64,000 nt of DNA from Effrenium voratum (lineage: Eukaryota; Sar; Dinophyceae; Suessiales; Symbiodiniaceae). Under the pieces are notes generated by a model that was not told the DNA's origin, did no database searches, and worked only from the letters and a program-made list of their open reading frames with translations. Location of the stretch: contig CAUJNA010001469.1 of NCBI GenBank assembly GCA_963377175.1, forward strand, positions 980,001-1,044,000. Direction: 5' to 3'. Numbering within the stretch: the stretch's first letter is position 1; each line of letters opens with the position of its first letter. Both the position numbers and the translations under genes were made by a program. Positions 54,205 to 64,000 of this stretch are shown here, piece after piece.

Positions 54205-55073
54205 AGTGTCATTTGTAGAACTGGTAAAGGGAATGACAATACCAAATGTCCATGCGAGGTTCACTCAAAATATGCAGTAGTCGATGTGCCTTTGAACAAA
54301 GGCATGGAGGACTCACTAAAATGTAATTACCAAAACCCAGGGCTCGCAAATGTCCCATGTCGTGAACGGGAACCGTGTGCTTCCTTTCTTCATAATTAGA
54401 AGTGAGCCTCCCTTTAAACTCACCTACACAAATTTCCCTTGTTTGTGGTTTCCTTTCGAGACAACAGGCTGGCTCTGAAGGGTTCCAATCAATCCCGAAG
54501 TCCCCCCGCCCCCCCCCCCCCATTGATAACCCTCTGACTCGAGAATGAGTCTCCCTAGGCAAAGAAAGAATGGCAGCCTTGTGTTGGCACCCTTTCGCAT
54601 CCGCAAGAAGCTCTATCGAAAGGGGAAAGGGATCTCCGGGAAGCAGTTGGGCAGCTGTTTCTCTTTGCTTGTGGTCAGACATCCTATTTGACAAGTGGGT
54701 ATGGGTCAAAATTAAACCAGGGGACCGCAGGGTTTGGTCCATGTGTCCACTTACCAGGGCAACCCATTTTGGGTACATATTTTGGACCCACAGCCAAGTT
54801 GAAATGAAAGTTCTTGGAACAATGGGGTTTGTGCCAGAGTGGGCCGAGGGCGGGACCCCTTCAAAACAAACCAAAATGGAACTCCCTGAAGCAAATATGC
54901 AGGGGCGGTATCCCAGAAGCCCCGAAACTTCCGGAACCCTCTCTGAAAGCTGCGCCGAACCAACCCGGAGCTTCTTTGGGCAGAGACCCCAAAGCTTTCA
55001 GCTGCCAGGCAAAACAGCTCCCCGAAAAAATGAGGGTGCCGATTGAATACCAGCTGGTCTTAGTATTTTTAAC
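54205..55073. other. Host non-coding DNA up to the GC-rich block
   Basis: Contains a C12 run near 54500-54520. Overlapping frames on both strands (the longest 221 residues, minus) have no recognisable features. Composition shifts to GC-rich at about 55,120. Confidence 0.4.
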
Positions 55074-55660
55074 TTAAAGCCAAATGTAAACCTGCAATCT
55101 TGAACTCCCTCTTCGACACGTTTGGGGCTTTCGCGGCACAACGGGCGCGCTTTTGCGCGCGCAGAGAACGCGCGTTTGTGCGCACAAAAACGCGCGAGGC
55201 AAGATCACGGCCACCAAGCTGAGCGTCACCACCTTGTCGGTCTTCATCGCATCCCGGCTCCTGGTGACCGCCCCGAGCGCCGCCCAGTGACGCGCCCGAA
55301 AGTGGGACGCGCAGATTTCCGAGGGCGCCACCAACTTGACTGGTGTTTCCCAGAAAAAGAACAAACTAGACCACGGTTGGCCCGAAAGCATAACATCACA
55401 AGCGAGGTCGGACAAACGCTGCAGGATGCGTTCTTTTTCCGTACACGAAGCATTCGCGAAGCAAGGCTCATGGCCTGTCGGCTCATTGAGTGAAACAAAA
55501 GCACGCGTTAGCCCGCGCGACGTGATCTTGCTGCGGAAGGCGGAGGCCACGGCAGCAATCCAGGCTGATGCCGTCGATGGCTGGATCGCCAGCGTGCCGC
55601 CCGGCTGCAAGCGCGAGTCCAAGGAGGGAAGAAGCAGGATGATGTCATGTTGGAAAGCTG
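55074..55660 (-). CDS. Unidentified exon, about 195 aa
   Basis: The minus-strand frame reads from just after CTTCGTAG at 55661 (AFQHDIILLLPSLDSRLQPG, then GTLAIQPSTASAWIAAVASA) to a stop at 55074. GC-rich codons and clean composition support coding. HDIILLLPSL and RLQPGGTLAI resemble the end of a Rossmann-type methyltransferase core, but this is weak. The 3' end past FFFWETPVKLV becomes less protein-like. The acceptor CTTCGTAG recurs at other introns on this strand. Confidence 0.45.
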
Positions 55661-55762
55661 TCTACGAAGCTATCGCACAATTCGAAACCCTTAACTTACT
55701 CACTGCAAAACACCGCTGCTGTTTTCTTCTTTGCGGCGAGCCGGTCTATTTGAGCGCCACGT

Positions 55763-55800
55763 GACCATCGTCCACACGACAGCGTAAGAAACGTCGATGG
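55763..55800. repeat. Intronic short repeat (CGTCCGCACGACAGCGT family)
   Basis: ACCATCGTCCACACGACAGC, one member of a four-copy family in this block (also 56537, 56601, 58989), all outside the coding exons. Confidence 0.6.
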
Positions 55801-56150
55801 CCGGTAAAAAAGCAACGCAGCGCCTGTCTCGCAGCACAAAAACAATATCAATCACCCATTCCAGAATCTGCAAAGCCATGGCATGCAAGCTTGGCAAAAG
55901 CGTCAGCCCAACTCCAGCTGATGAAGCTCGAGGCAAGCTAGTCTCATCGCCAGCTCGCACGCTCGCCTGTCTCTCCCCCATATATGGAAGCGAGCTCACA
56001 ACTCGGACCGTGCTGCAGAGGGAATATGGAACGCGAGAGGGCGGACAAAAATGCACAGAGCACCAGCAACAATGCAAACAGCAAGACACCAGCCAAGAGA
56101 CGAAATCGTCGCAAGCTAGCGCCCCAGCGCACAACTGTTTGCAAATTGTG

Positions 56151-56336
56151 CTAGTGGGTTTGGGTTAGGAGGTGCACGGTTTGCGCCAACTGCGAAACGT
56201 TGCTGTTGACAGCCAGGAGATCACGCCGAAGCACCTGAATGTCTAACTGCAACTCACGTTGAGCCGCCTGAATGTCCAATTGCAACTGTTCATTTGTCAC
56301 AATGGCTGTGGACTCACTCTGAATGTCAGCGTCCAT
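56151..56336 (-). CDS. Small coiled-coil protein or exon, 61 aa
   Basis: From the Met at 56336 the frame reads MDADIQSESTAIVTNEQLQ, then two LQLDIQ-type repeats (LQLDIQAAQREL; LQLDIQVLRRDL) and ends LAQTVHLLTQTH with a stop at 56151. The heptad-like pattern predicts a short coiled coil. It lies downstream of the helicase gene on the same strand. Family unknown. Confidence 0.4.
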   Translation of the reverse strand: MDADIQSESTAIVTNEQLQLDIQAAQRELQLDIQVLRRDLLAVNSNVSQLAQTVHLLTQTH

Positions 56337-56536
56337 ACAGAGCCGTCGCAAGAACGAAGAGGGCCACGCCCTCCCTCCACTTGAGCATGAAACAAACGTG
56401 AGACAAACGAGCCAAGGCCTGCGCAAAGAGGATATCTCTTGAGCAACTGAGCCGACATGCTAACGCAAATGCAGTCTTCTTTTCCTCGCCTGCGCTGCTA
56501 CCTTGGCAGGGCGTCGGATGGAAGTAACATCGCGTC

Positions 56537-56633
56537 GAGCACAGGCGCGATCGTCCGCATAACAAACTGGACTACGAAGCAAATCAAGCATTCTCACGCA
56601 GAGAACGTCCGCACGACAGCGTCTGTCTCGACT
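56537..56633. repeat. Two intergenic copies of the CGTCCGCACGACAGCGT repeat
   Basis: GCACAGGCGCGATCGTCCGC at 56538 and GAGAACGTCCGCACGACAGC at 56601, separated by a CTACGAAGC (complement of GCTTCGTAG) at 56571. They match 58989-59028 over 25-40 bp. Confidence 0.6.
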
Positions 56634-58739
56634 GACAGCCTCCCCGCGCATCGCAGACAGCCCAATAGCCTACTGCGCTGGCCGCACTTTGCCAACGCAG
56701 CGGCGCCGCTTCGCAGCCGGCTGGCTCGAGTCTGCGCTGGCACGAAGTAAGACAGTCGCTTTCACAGATTATATGTGTTGTCCGCCCAGCCGAGGTCGCG
56801 GATGTCCTTCTCCGCTTCTTCCAGGCTGCGGCCGGAGATCGCCTCGAACTCCCGCATTCTCGCGACCAGCTTCTCATTGTGGTCGCACAGAAAGGACTCG
56901 AAGCATTCCCTCCTCGGCAAGTCCACCAGAGTCAGATCACAAAGCTTTGTCGCGCGAGACAACATCACATACACTGCCAGTCCGTAGTCTGCGTCTCTCA
57001 TCCACGAAGGCTTGGTCAAGAAAGCAACAAGCCCTTCTCGGGCTGTGATGCCCTGCAAGCCAAAATGGCTCAGCACTTGACGTGGTGCCAACGGCACCTT
57101 GCAGGTGCCAACAGCGACCAAAAAAAATCAACGCATATCAAAATAAGTAAGAGTCAAGCCGGCAATAGCAAACATCTTTTCGTTTAGTTCCGAAAACTTG
57201 TCACCACGCCTGCTTGCGCACAATATTGATCTTCTCCTGGCACTTGCATGCTTAGGTCGTCAACCTCCACCAAAACAGCCAAAGGCTGATAGCTCAGCAC
57301 CACGCAAGCAGCTCCTAGTGGGAATGTGGGCTCTTTGGGGCAGGCGACGCACCACCACGGGCAGCTCGCGAGTCAGCAAAGGCTCTGGCAAGATGCACGA
57401 GATGCGAGCCTTCATACCGACAAACAGCGGGCACATGCCCATCAGGTATACCCGGTCTTGGTCATGCTCAAGACCTTGAGTGCCATGGCAGTGTGCTCGG
57501 CCGTCAAATTCTGACTGCCAGTCGGCTTGTCGATGGCTTGCACGAAGTATAACCTCTCCCCCGCTGCTTGCGCCTCCAGAGTAGCCCTCATGTGCTGCAG
57601 TCGCGCCACCTGCTCCCAGGCAAAGCCGCCCCAGTGCGCAGCCATGAGCTTTCGTTTTTCCTTCGCCCGAGCCAAAGATTCGGGATCGAGTTCGCGGCTG
57701 CGCAGCATCTCCCAGAGCGCAGCAGGCATGCTCGTTCCGCTTCGCATGTGTCCAAGGATGCGCACAAGCGCTTGCCCGGACTCGCAACTGCTGAAGCGGC
57801 CGGCGCCCGTGAAGTGCACCACCTTCTTTGCGGAGTTTCTGAAGAGAAAGCGACCCAGCTCCGACGCGTTGCTGACCTCGAGAACGTTCAAGCCCATTAA
57901 AGCAACTCAAAAGAAATGAAAGCTCTCTCCTATCTTGTCATGTTCTCTCACGCCTCGCCTCTGCGTCTGGGCTCAGCTCTGCCTCCAAATCTGGAGCAGC
58001 AGCGGTGGCCGCGGGCGCTTCCAGCCACTCGCAAAGGCTTTTCTGCGCCGCTGGCCGTAGCTGCAAGAAGTCCCCTAGCTGCAGGCCGACGGGCATGCCC
58101 CCGAACCATTCGTCTAGGTAGCGGGAGAGGTCCAGCGACAAAGGCTGCGCTCGCTGCAAGGAGAAACGGTAGCCGGCAGCATGGTACACGTCTGGCGGAG
58201 TCATGGACAGCTCGTCCAAAACTGCAGCCCGGGCTTCGACGATTTGCTTTTCAAGCAGATCGTTTTTGCCCTTGTGGACACGTAAAGATTTGCGGTCCAG
58301 GCCAGAGCTTGGGCTGACATTGGCGAGCTTGCGCAAAGCGCGCGCCTCGCGCCCAAGCAAGCGGACAGCTGCGTGGGTTGGAGCTCCGACGACATAGCCT
58401 TCGCGTCGAAAAAAGCGTTGCAGTAAAGGACGGATGACTTTCATGTAGGCCCACGTCTTGCCGGATCCGCCCGCTCCCAACCAAAGGCAGTTGCAGCGCT
58501 CGTCGGCCTGGCCATCAGCACGGTGTCTGCTGGGATCAGTGCGTCGGGCCCACATCCGATCTATTGCAAGGACAACGGGCGCCACAGCTCGGATTTGCTG
58601 CTCGTTGAGAGTGCTCTCCTGCCACTACGAAGCACTGTGCTGTGCCACTGTCTCCCTGTCAAGCTAGCTTCCTAGCAAATGCCTAACATATCCTGCCACA
58701 TAACAAACATACAAACATCGGCGACTTCGATTCTACATT

Positions 58740-58905
58740 TGCAAGAGACAACACATCTCCTCGAGCAAGCGGGCAGCGTAGTCTGCCGGCCGCAAGTTCT
58801 GGGCGTTGAGCTCGGCGAGAAACGGATCCTCGGGTAACTCCGGGTCCGCTGCATCTGCCTGGCCGGACTCGTGCACGTCCAACTCCTGATCGTCTGCCAC
58901 GCCTC
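58740..58905 (-). CDS. Helicase-gene exon between two introns
   Basis: After GAGGCGTGGCAG the frame reads DDQELDVHESGQADAADPEL, then PEDPFLAELNAQNLRPADYA. Such an acidic linker sits just before the ATPase domain in related dinoflagellate genes as I recall them. The preceding intron contains the 40-bp CGTCCGCACGACAGC repeat. The following intron ends in GCTTCGTAG. Confidence 0.5.
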
Positions 58906-58988
58906 GTGGTGTCCAGCAAAATTAAGTAGCAAAACCAAACACAACGATGTTTTTGGACCCGAGCAACTAGCGCCACAAATACGCGCCA

Positions 58989-59028
58989 AGCACAGAGACG
59001 ATCGTCCGCACGACAGCGTCAGTCTCGA
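58989..59028. repeat. Intronic copy of the CGTCCGCACGACAGCGT repeat
   Basis: GCACAGAGACGATCGTCCGC followed by ACGACAGCGTCAGTCTCGAC. The longest member of the family, inside the proposed intron at 58,906-59,150. Confidence 0.65.
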
Positions 59029-62000
59029 CGTCTGGCTCTTTTGCTTTGCGCAACGTTGCTTCGTTTCCGCTTCCATGAAACCCCATTTTAAAAACACTCT
59101 TCTGCGCTGGACGCGAAGCAAGCACGTGCGCGCGGCAATCCTAGCCTCCAGCAACTTGCTGCAGATAAGCCCGCTGACAATGGAAAGCAGTCTCGGCCAT
59201 GTCGTGAGTCCAAGTCCTGCGGCCTCCAGCGCAGCCAGACGATGCTTCGTGGACTGCCGCGGCGATGTTGGGCACGCCGCCCAGGGCTTCCACCACCCGC
59301 ATCAGCTTGCGCAGCGCCATCTTGTTTTGGCTGTCTCTGCCTGCCATGACGCGGTGCCATTCTTTGTCACGAAACAGCACCTCCGTCAGGTCATCTCGGG
59401 CCACTGGGTGCTGCGCCCGGTAAGCAGCGTCCGCCTACTCGAGGTCATTGCCCATGTCCTCGCCTTCAATCTGTGCAGGGCCATCATCGTCCTGAAGGCA
59501 GCGCGCATAACTATTCGCCGTATTCTTCTAGTCAAATCGAAGAAACACAACCCATAATCGATTGACATCCCTCCGACCTCGAGGTCATCGCCGTTGTCTT
59601 CCTTGGCAATGTAGGCAAAGCGCTCCGCTCGTCGCTGGCTACTACTGACTTGGCGCGTAGAGTGGTGCAAGCAAAGGCGCTCCAGCCACACTTCCTGGAC
59701 AATCGCCATGTGCTCGATCGGAGTCAGCTGCGCGTAATGAAAGCCCACAGGAAAATCCAAGAACCAGCATATACGCTCATGGATTCGCGGCAAGTCAGCG
59801 AAAGCAACGCTACGTCCACAAAAGAGCCTGCCCCAGCACCACATGAGAAAGTATGCTTGGCCGCGAGCCACAGCGAGCTTGATTCTGCTGCGAGCCTGCT
59901 CCTCAGACTCAACGGCGCCAGCTTCCGCCTGCTGATGAAGCTCTGGCACTGCCAGCTCTTGCTCGTCGTCCCGGACAGCCTCGAAGTCTGGCAAAAGATG
60001 CTGCTCCGACGCAGACTGCTCCATGCCGGGAAACCATTCCCGAAGTCCGACCGCGTCTCGCATAAGGCAAGGCAAAGCCAGAAAGCAGCCTTTCCTGAGC
60101 AGACTGTCGCTTCACTTGCAAGAAAGATTTGTAATGCTTCCACATGGGCTTGTACCTGCTGCGAATATCGCCCTTGCCCTCCGAGAACTCTAGGCTGTGG
60201 CACTCGAAGCATTTCCAAGACTCCTGGCAGGCATCAGCACCAGGGCATCGTGGAAAAAAAGACAGCCCCAGCAGGTACATGGCATACTTCTCCGGCTCGT
60301 TCTCGCCCGGCAACTTCAAATCCATGGGAACCACTACGTTGTCGTCTGCCTGCGAGCTTGCCGCCGCACATGCCGGGAGTAGGTCACCAAGGACATGGAA
60401 GCCAGGAGGGCAGATGGGCCACGGTGCAAATAATCGTCCCACTGATTGAAGGACACAACGCGCGGCTGCCGCCGTGCTCCGCCCTCCTCCGGGTCGTCCT
60501 CTTGCAAGTCGGCAACTTCTTGCACGGGCAGCGTCTCGGGCTCCGCCGATTCAACGGTCTCCAGCGGCATGGCGCGCAAGTCTGGACGAAGCAAGCGCGC
60601 CGTGTCCATGGCTACTTGGCGGCAGCGCTGGATGGCGTAAGGCACGAAGCGGAAAAACATATTGTAGCCGCTGTAGCTAACAAGCTGCTCTTGCTGATGC
60701 AGGAGCTGGTACGCCATCTCGCCGTTGGACTTGGCCACGCATCTTTGCATGCCAAATGCAAGCCTACGGAGCAAGCTCAAAGCGCGAGCTTGTGTCTGTT
60801 CCCGCGAAAGCCGCGGCGCAGCCGCTCGTCGAAACTGGCGGCAATGGCCCTCTGACGGTTCATGCCGGGCACCTGCAGCCCAATCATTTTAGCACGAAAC
60901 GACTCAAAGAACACAAGTCCGTGGATTGACTCTCCTTCAGAGCTTACAAAACAGAAAGACCCTCTTTTGCAAGCTCTTGCCTGTGGACCAGCAAGCTCAG
61001 CTAGAGCCAGCACCTTCTTCCTGTACTCCACGAAAGCCCTGTCTTGGTCTCCTCCGCCATGCAAGTGAAGCAGCGCAATGTGCTCCTTGAGGTCCCACAA
61101 AGTCGGGCGCGATTCTCCACAGAGGCGGCAGCAGAACTTGTGCTCGATCGCTTCGGATTCGTCAGGGAAAGCCCAAAGCAAGCTACGAGCCATCTTCTCG
61201 GCAACAGCTGGCATGCTCGGCCCGCAGTCCAGCTTTGCCGCAACTTGCTCTAGCCGGGGGACAAACGGCACCTGGTGGTCCTGCAAGATCTTCAAGCAAG
61301 TCAGAAGTAGCGGCAGGCTCTGCCTCAGAAGCCTTTGCAAAGGAACATATAACTGCTTGCCGCCGCTCCGCTCTCGCCATCCTGGGATACTGAGATACTG
61401 AAGAAAAGAGCACGCTCTGCAGGAGATCGCCACGCAACCCCGCCCAGCACATCCTCGTCATCCGCGCTCCAGCAATCCAAGGCCCACACCCGCAGCGCTG
61501 TAAAGTCTGGCGGATACGCCTTCCGCAAGGTTTTGGCGCGTCTGAGAGCGCCAGAGTTGCAAGACGTATCCACACGCTTGGCCAAATGCGGGCTTTGTTC
61601 ATGTGTGGGGAGGCAGCTCTTTCCTTCTACATCCTGCCATGCAAGGATGTCTTGATGCAAAGCCAAATGCTCCTGCTTGCAGCCTGCCAAGCTAGCACGC
61701 TCTGCCGCAACAGCCAAAGGACAATGCAGCTCTCGAGTGCTTGCCGCAGCGCAAGGATGCAGCAAGTCGCTCAGCAAAAACCAAGCGAAGCTGTCGTAGT
61801 CGTCTGCTTTCTGCGACTCAGAGAACGTCTGCATCCACTTGAGCTGCGCAGCAGGCTGCAAGCGGCGCTCCCAACCGTACCGCCTCATGAAGGCACGGAG
61901 CACGATCTTGTCTCCATCGTCGAAGCTACGGCTGGAGTATTTGCGCTGCACCGCCGAGAGCACTGCCTGCACATCAAACATTCTAAACGTTTGCGGAACA

Positions 62001-62110
62001 GCCAAGCCGCAAAAAAATGCCGCCTCCAACGCTTCCTTGCGATCCTTGAAGCCATCTGTCTCTTCCGATGCCGCCTCCTGCTCCAGAGTGGCCAAACCAT
62101 AAGAATCAAA

Positions 62111-62310
62111 TAAGATAAAAATTTATGTTTTTAACGTTTAAAGAAATATATAAAAGTTATTAATATATAAAATTTGCAGAATTATTCAAAACTTGGTTTA
62201 TAGAGTTATACAAAACATTTTATAGAATTATATAAACAATTTAAATAATTATACAAACAGTTTAGATAATTATATAAACAATTTAAATCATTATAGAAAT
62301 GGGTTTGTGT
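62111..62310. promoter_or_regulatory. AT-rich island directly upstream of the helicase gene
   Basis: Two hundred bases of almost pure A and T between GC-rich sequences. It includes GTTTAAAGAAATATATAAAA (62139-62158), which resembles the viral promoter-like box, and a 21-bp tandem array. On the minus strand it reads straight into the helicase gene's open frame, so it may be its promoter, an inserted fragment of AT-rich viral DNA, or part of an intron. Confidence 0.5.
62180..62288. repeat. 21-bp tandem repeat (AATTATATAAACAATTTAAAT)
   Basis: Units of exactly 21 bp at 62205-62225, 62226-62246, 62247-62267 and 62268-62288, with a more diverged unit before and a partial one after. Units 62226 and 62268 are identical by eye; the others differ at three to six positions. 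Confidence 0.8.
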
Positions 62311-62397
62311 ATAGTTATTGCATTTGTCTCTTATTCTTCAAGCACGTGTGAAGTATGATTGCACTCAGTGTTTTCTACGCCTGATCACCCGCTTGAT

Positions 62398-63940
62398 TCA
62401 TGTAGTTCCTGGAGGGTGTACTTTGGCCCAAGCAAGATGGAGGGCTAGCCGGTACTTGCGCAGCGCTTTGTCTGCGCAAGTTAAAGCGGAGCAGCCGCTG
62501 GCCGAGGCGGCCGCTAGAGTCTTTATTCGGCCCATCAGGTCTTCTTGAACCACGCAAGATGTCCATACTGGATTGATCTGATTAGATCTTTGAGCTATGT
62601 GCAGTAGGTCATGCCATTTTTTGGTCACTGGAAAAAGTTCTTCGCCTCGTGCCTGGCAGCGTTCTCGCAAGTCCTGGGCAGACAATGCGTGAGGTTGATT
62701 CTTGCCTCAAGGTGCAGCAACCGTGCCCGCCTGATAGAGTCGTAGAAGCTCTTTGGTGGCACGTAGAAAGTTTTCGTAGACTGGCTGAGGCAAACGAAGA
62801 TCTTCGGCATGGTCTTGGAGACACTGGTCCATCTGCAGCGATCGTTCGAGACACATTTTCAACTGCAAGTCCTCACGCGAGCTGCCGGCATGGATGCTCC
62901 AAAGTTGAAGTAGCGGCTGGGTGCATGCTCGAATGTCTACGGCTCGTCCTTTGAGCTTAGGCGCAAGCTCCTTGCGTTGCCACGAACTTGGCTGGAGGTG
63001 CCGGAGGAAACGGCCAGTCTCAGGCCAAGACTTGCCTGAGTTTGCCAAGCACGTTTGCAGAGCTGGCCAGCCTTTTCTCCGTAGCAAAAGCTCAAGGGTC
63101 GATTTCAGCAGGTATTGGTCCGTCCCCAGGTGCTTCGTGTGCATGAGGTCTAGCTGCACTGCCAGCCCGCTCAGTCCGGGCACTTCTGAGAACGAGGGGC
63201 TGCGCTTGGCAGCAAAACGAGCCTGCCACTCGTCGGCTGTGAACAGCCGCGGAAATGGCCGGCAGAGCAGCTTGCTGCGATGCACTCCGCAGAGCTGGCA
63301 CGGCTCCAGGGAGTTGTGCGCGGGCAGCCCCAGCCAGCTAGGGTGGAAAGCTAAGTCGGCCTGAATGCAAATCAAGATGCCGCAGTGCCCGTCAGCTAGA
63401 GGCTGTCCGGCTCGGGGGTCGTGCAGTGGCTGGCCCTTCGAATTCGTGGACGGCCACACTCCAGACTGCAACGCGCGCAGGGACCACGCGAGCCTTCTCC
63501 AGAAAGCGGCTGGTGTGTGGCAGGCATTTGCTTTGCTGACAAGGTGTCCCCAGAGTAAGGCACTGACGAAATTGCCGAGCTTGGCCGATTTTTTGCCTAT
63601 TAAGGTCCTCCAACTTACGACCAATAAGCTGCGGGAATGCGCAGTGCCAGTGGCTATCACCGGCACTTCGTCGCCGTGTAACACAGAGACTCCGATCCTC
63701 GCATTGCCAGATGGGATGTCCTTGGAGCTGAGAAGCATCGGCCATTGTGGCCCAAAAGTCTGCTAGGCCCACGCCGACGGGTGCCAAGGACTGCCACCCC
63801 TCTTTGTAGCAGTGATACATTGCGCTGAACATTTCATGAGGCCATAGAACCGACACATCGCAGGGACCGGCAAGAGGACTGCCTGGGCAACAGCGACAAC
63901 GGCCATGCATATACTCAGCGCGCATGGCCATGCCACGCAA
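62398..63940 (-). pseudogene. DDE-transposase-like gene of a dinoflagellate family, with intron and frameshift
   Basis: The first piece (63940-63690) includes CCPGSPLAGPCDVSVLWPHE and HPIWQCEDR; a one-base frame change near 63700 leads to RIGVSVLHGDEVPV, with a probable first acid in LHGDE. A zinc-like EPCQLCGVH follows, then VQLDLMHTKHLGTD with the second acid (DLMH resembles the DxxH of CACTA/Plavaka-type transposases), and, after a likely intron at 62674-62730, EELFPVTKKWHDLLH and QEDLMGRIKTL with the third acid. An in-frame TGA at 62707-62709 is removed by that intron. I recall many copies of this family in Symbiodiniaceae; the transposase assignment is inference. The 5' end may lie beyond 63,950. 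Confidence 0.6.
62674..62730 (-). other. Probable 57-bp GC-AG intron in the transposase-like gene
   Basis: On the minus strand the segment starts GCGGGCACGG after CTCTATCAG and ends TCTGCCCAG. It holds the only stop in this frame and removing it (19 codons, no frame change) joins LRLYQ directly to DLRERCQARGEELF, which restores the spacing I recall for the family. GC donors are common in dinoflagellates. Confidence 0.6.
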
Positions 63941-63944
63941 ATAT

Positions 63945-64000
63945 TGTCTTCTAGAAAAAAGGGGGGAAGCGGCCGGGGTGCTGGCACTTGCCTTCAGTGG
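63945..64000. other. Window end, upstream of the transposase-like gene
   Basis: On the minus strand CCTTTTTTCTAG lies just before the open frame, a plausible acceptor, so another exon may lie beyond the window. Confidence 0.3.

Larger units (their letters stand above)
56762..62110 (-). pseudogene. Pif1/Helitron-type helicase gene, multi-exon and decayed
   Basis: A row of minus-strand coding pieces forms one gene. The frame is open to about 62110 (YGLATLEQEAASEETDG). 60777-61400 has a C2H2 finger (CRLCGESRPTLWDLKEHI). 60334-59400 resembles the region upstream of Helitron-type helicases. The ATPase (57938-58637) has GAGGSGKTWAY (near 58470), VLDELSM (near 58215) and GDFLQLRPA (near 58075). GMKARISCILPEPLLTRELP, then FGLQGITAREG and YVMLSRATKL (near 56970) close the helicase before the stop at 56762. 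Frames change without introns near 60,385, 60,070, 59,480 and 57,470, and a TAG lies in the 59.4 kb piece, so the copy is inactive. Introns are inferred near 61,390-61,440 (GT-AG), 59,150-58,906, 58,740-58,637 and 57,260-57,130. Confidence 0.7.

Noticed and set aside
54209..54874. 221-residue minus-strand frame
   Set aside because: It crosses a C12 run and has no motif or consistent composition; overlapping frames are open on the plus strand.
59650..60855. 401-residue plus-strand frame
   Set aside because: Antisense to the helicase-gene exons, which have recognisable protein on the minus strand. GC-rich DNA leaves few stops on either strand.
61325..61440. Frameshift between the first two helicase-gene pieces
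   Set aside because: A 53-bp GT-AG segment (starting GTGCTGGGCG, ending CTTTTCTTCAG on the minus strand) would join the frames exactly, so I treat it as a short intron rather than damage, although this is not certain.
62921..63364. 147-residue plus-strand frame
   Set aside because: Antisense of the transposase-like gene.
1..64000. CRISPR arrays, rRNA or tRNA genes
   Set aside because: No regularly spaced identical repeats with unique spacers, and no recognisable rRNA or tRNA stretches were seen. A covariance-model search would be needed to exclude tRNAs fully.
20456..64000. Dinoflagellate spliced-leader relics
   Set aside because: I looked for the TTTTGGCTCAAG core by eye and found only a coding GAGCCATTTTGG match on the minus strand near 57,065, which belongs to the helicase.

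Overview
Origin (inference from content, no database search). The window joins two kinds of DNA. Positions 1 to about 20,450 are strongly AT-rich, gene-dense and intronless. They carry the hallmark genes of a Polinton-like virus (PLV): double jelly-roll major capsid protein, penton-like minor capsid protein, FtsK/HerA-type packaging ATPase, retroviral-type (rve) integrase and a family B DNA polymerase joined to an SF1 helicase. From about 20,450 to the end the DNA is near 50 percent GC or higher, intron-rich and full of small repeats. It resembles a dinoflagellate nuclear genome (Symbiodiniaceae-like): short GC-rich exon-like islands in long non-coding DNA, abundant short inverted-repeat elements, a nuclease-like family and Pif1/transposase-type genes I associate with dinoflagellates, and a likely GC-AG intron.

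Viral block. 1-685: degenerate repeats and hairpins. 686-2204 (minus): C5 DNA methyltransferase (frameshifted) and small proteins, one a zinc ribbon. 2457-3761 (plus): packaging ATPase and a broken GIY-YIG endonuclease. 3832-9208 (minus): a broken low-complexity protein, two unknown proteins that sit beside the capsid gene, the major capsid protein (split by a frameshift), a 57-residue protein, an intact GIY-YIG endonuclease and a lipase-like protein. 9236-20033 (plus): penton, a zinc-finger protein, a 700-residue fibre ending in a peptidase-S74 self-cleaving chaperone, a small basic protein, the integrase, a roughly 1,280-codon polymerase-helicase-HNH gene, a third GIY-YIG gene and three or four unknown genes. 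A TATTTAAAGAAA-like box lies upstream of five right-arm genes, and a hairpin with a TTACTAG tail recurs in both arms. Together these genes would replicate, integrate and package a virus of about 20 kb. About ten genes carry frameshifts or internal stops, so this copy is decayed, or the assembly has homopolymer errors, or both.

Host block. 20,450-55,080 is mostly intergenic or intronic DNA: at least two families of short inverted-repeat elements, microsatellites and minisatellites, scattered exon-like islands (several fit one extracellular-type repeat protein with LNEAG and TYDVYC motifs, 43.4-53.4 kb), and a duplicated PD-(D/E)xK-like nuclease gene with two internal stops at 34.5-35.7 kb. 55,080-64,000 is GC-richer with genes on the minus strand: an unknown exon, a decayed Pif1/Helitron-type helicase gene (about 62.1 to 56.8 kb), a 200-bp AT-rich island with 21-bp tandem repeats exactly upstream of it, and a DDE-transposase-like gene with a probable 57-bp GC-AG intron (63.9 to 62.4 kb).

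All coordinates of exons and frameshifts in the host block were set by eye.
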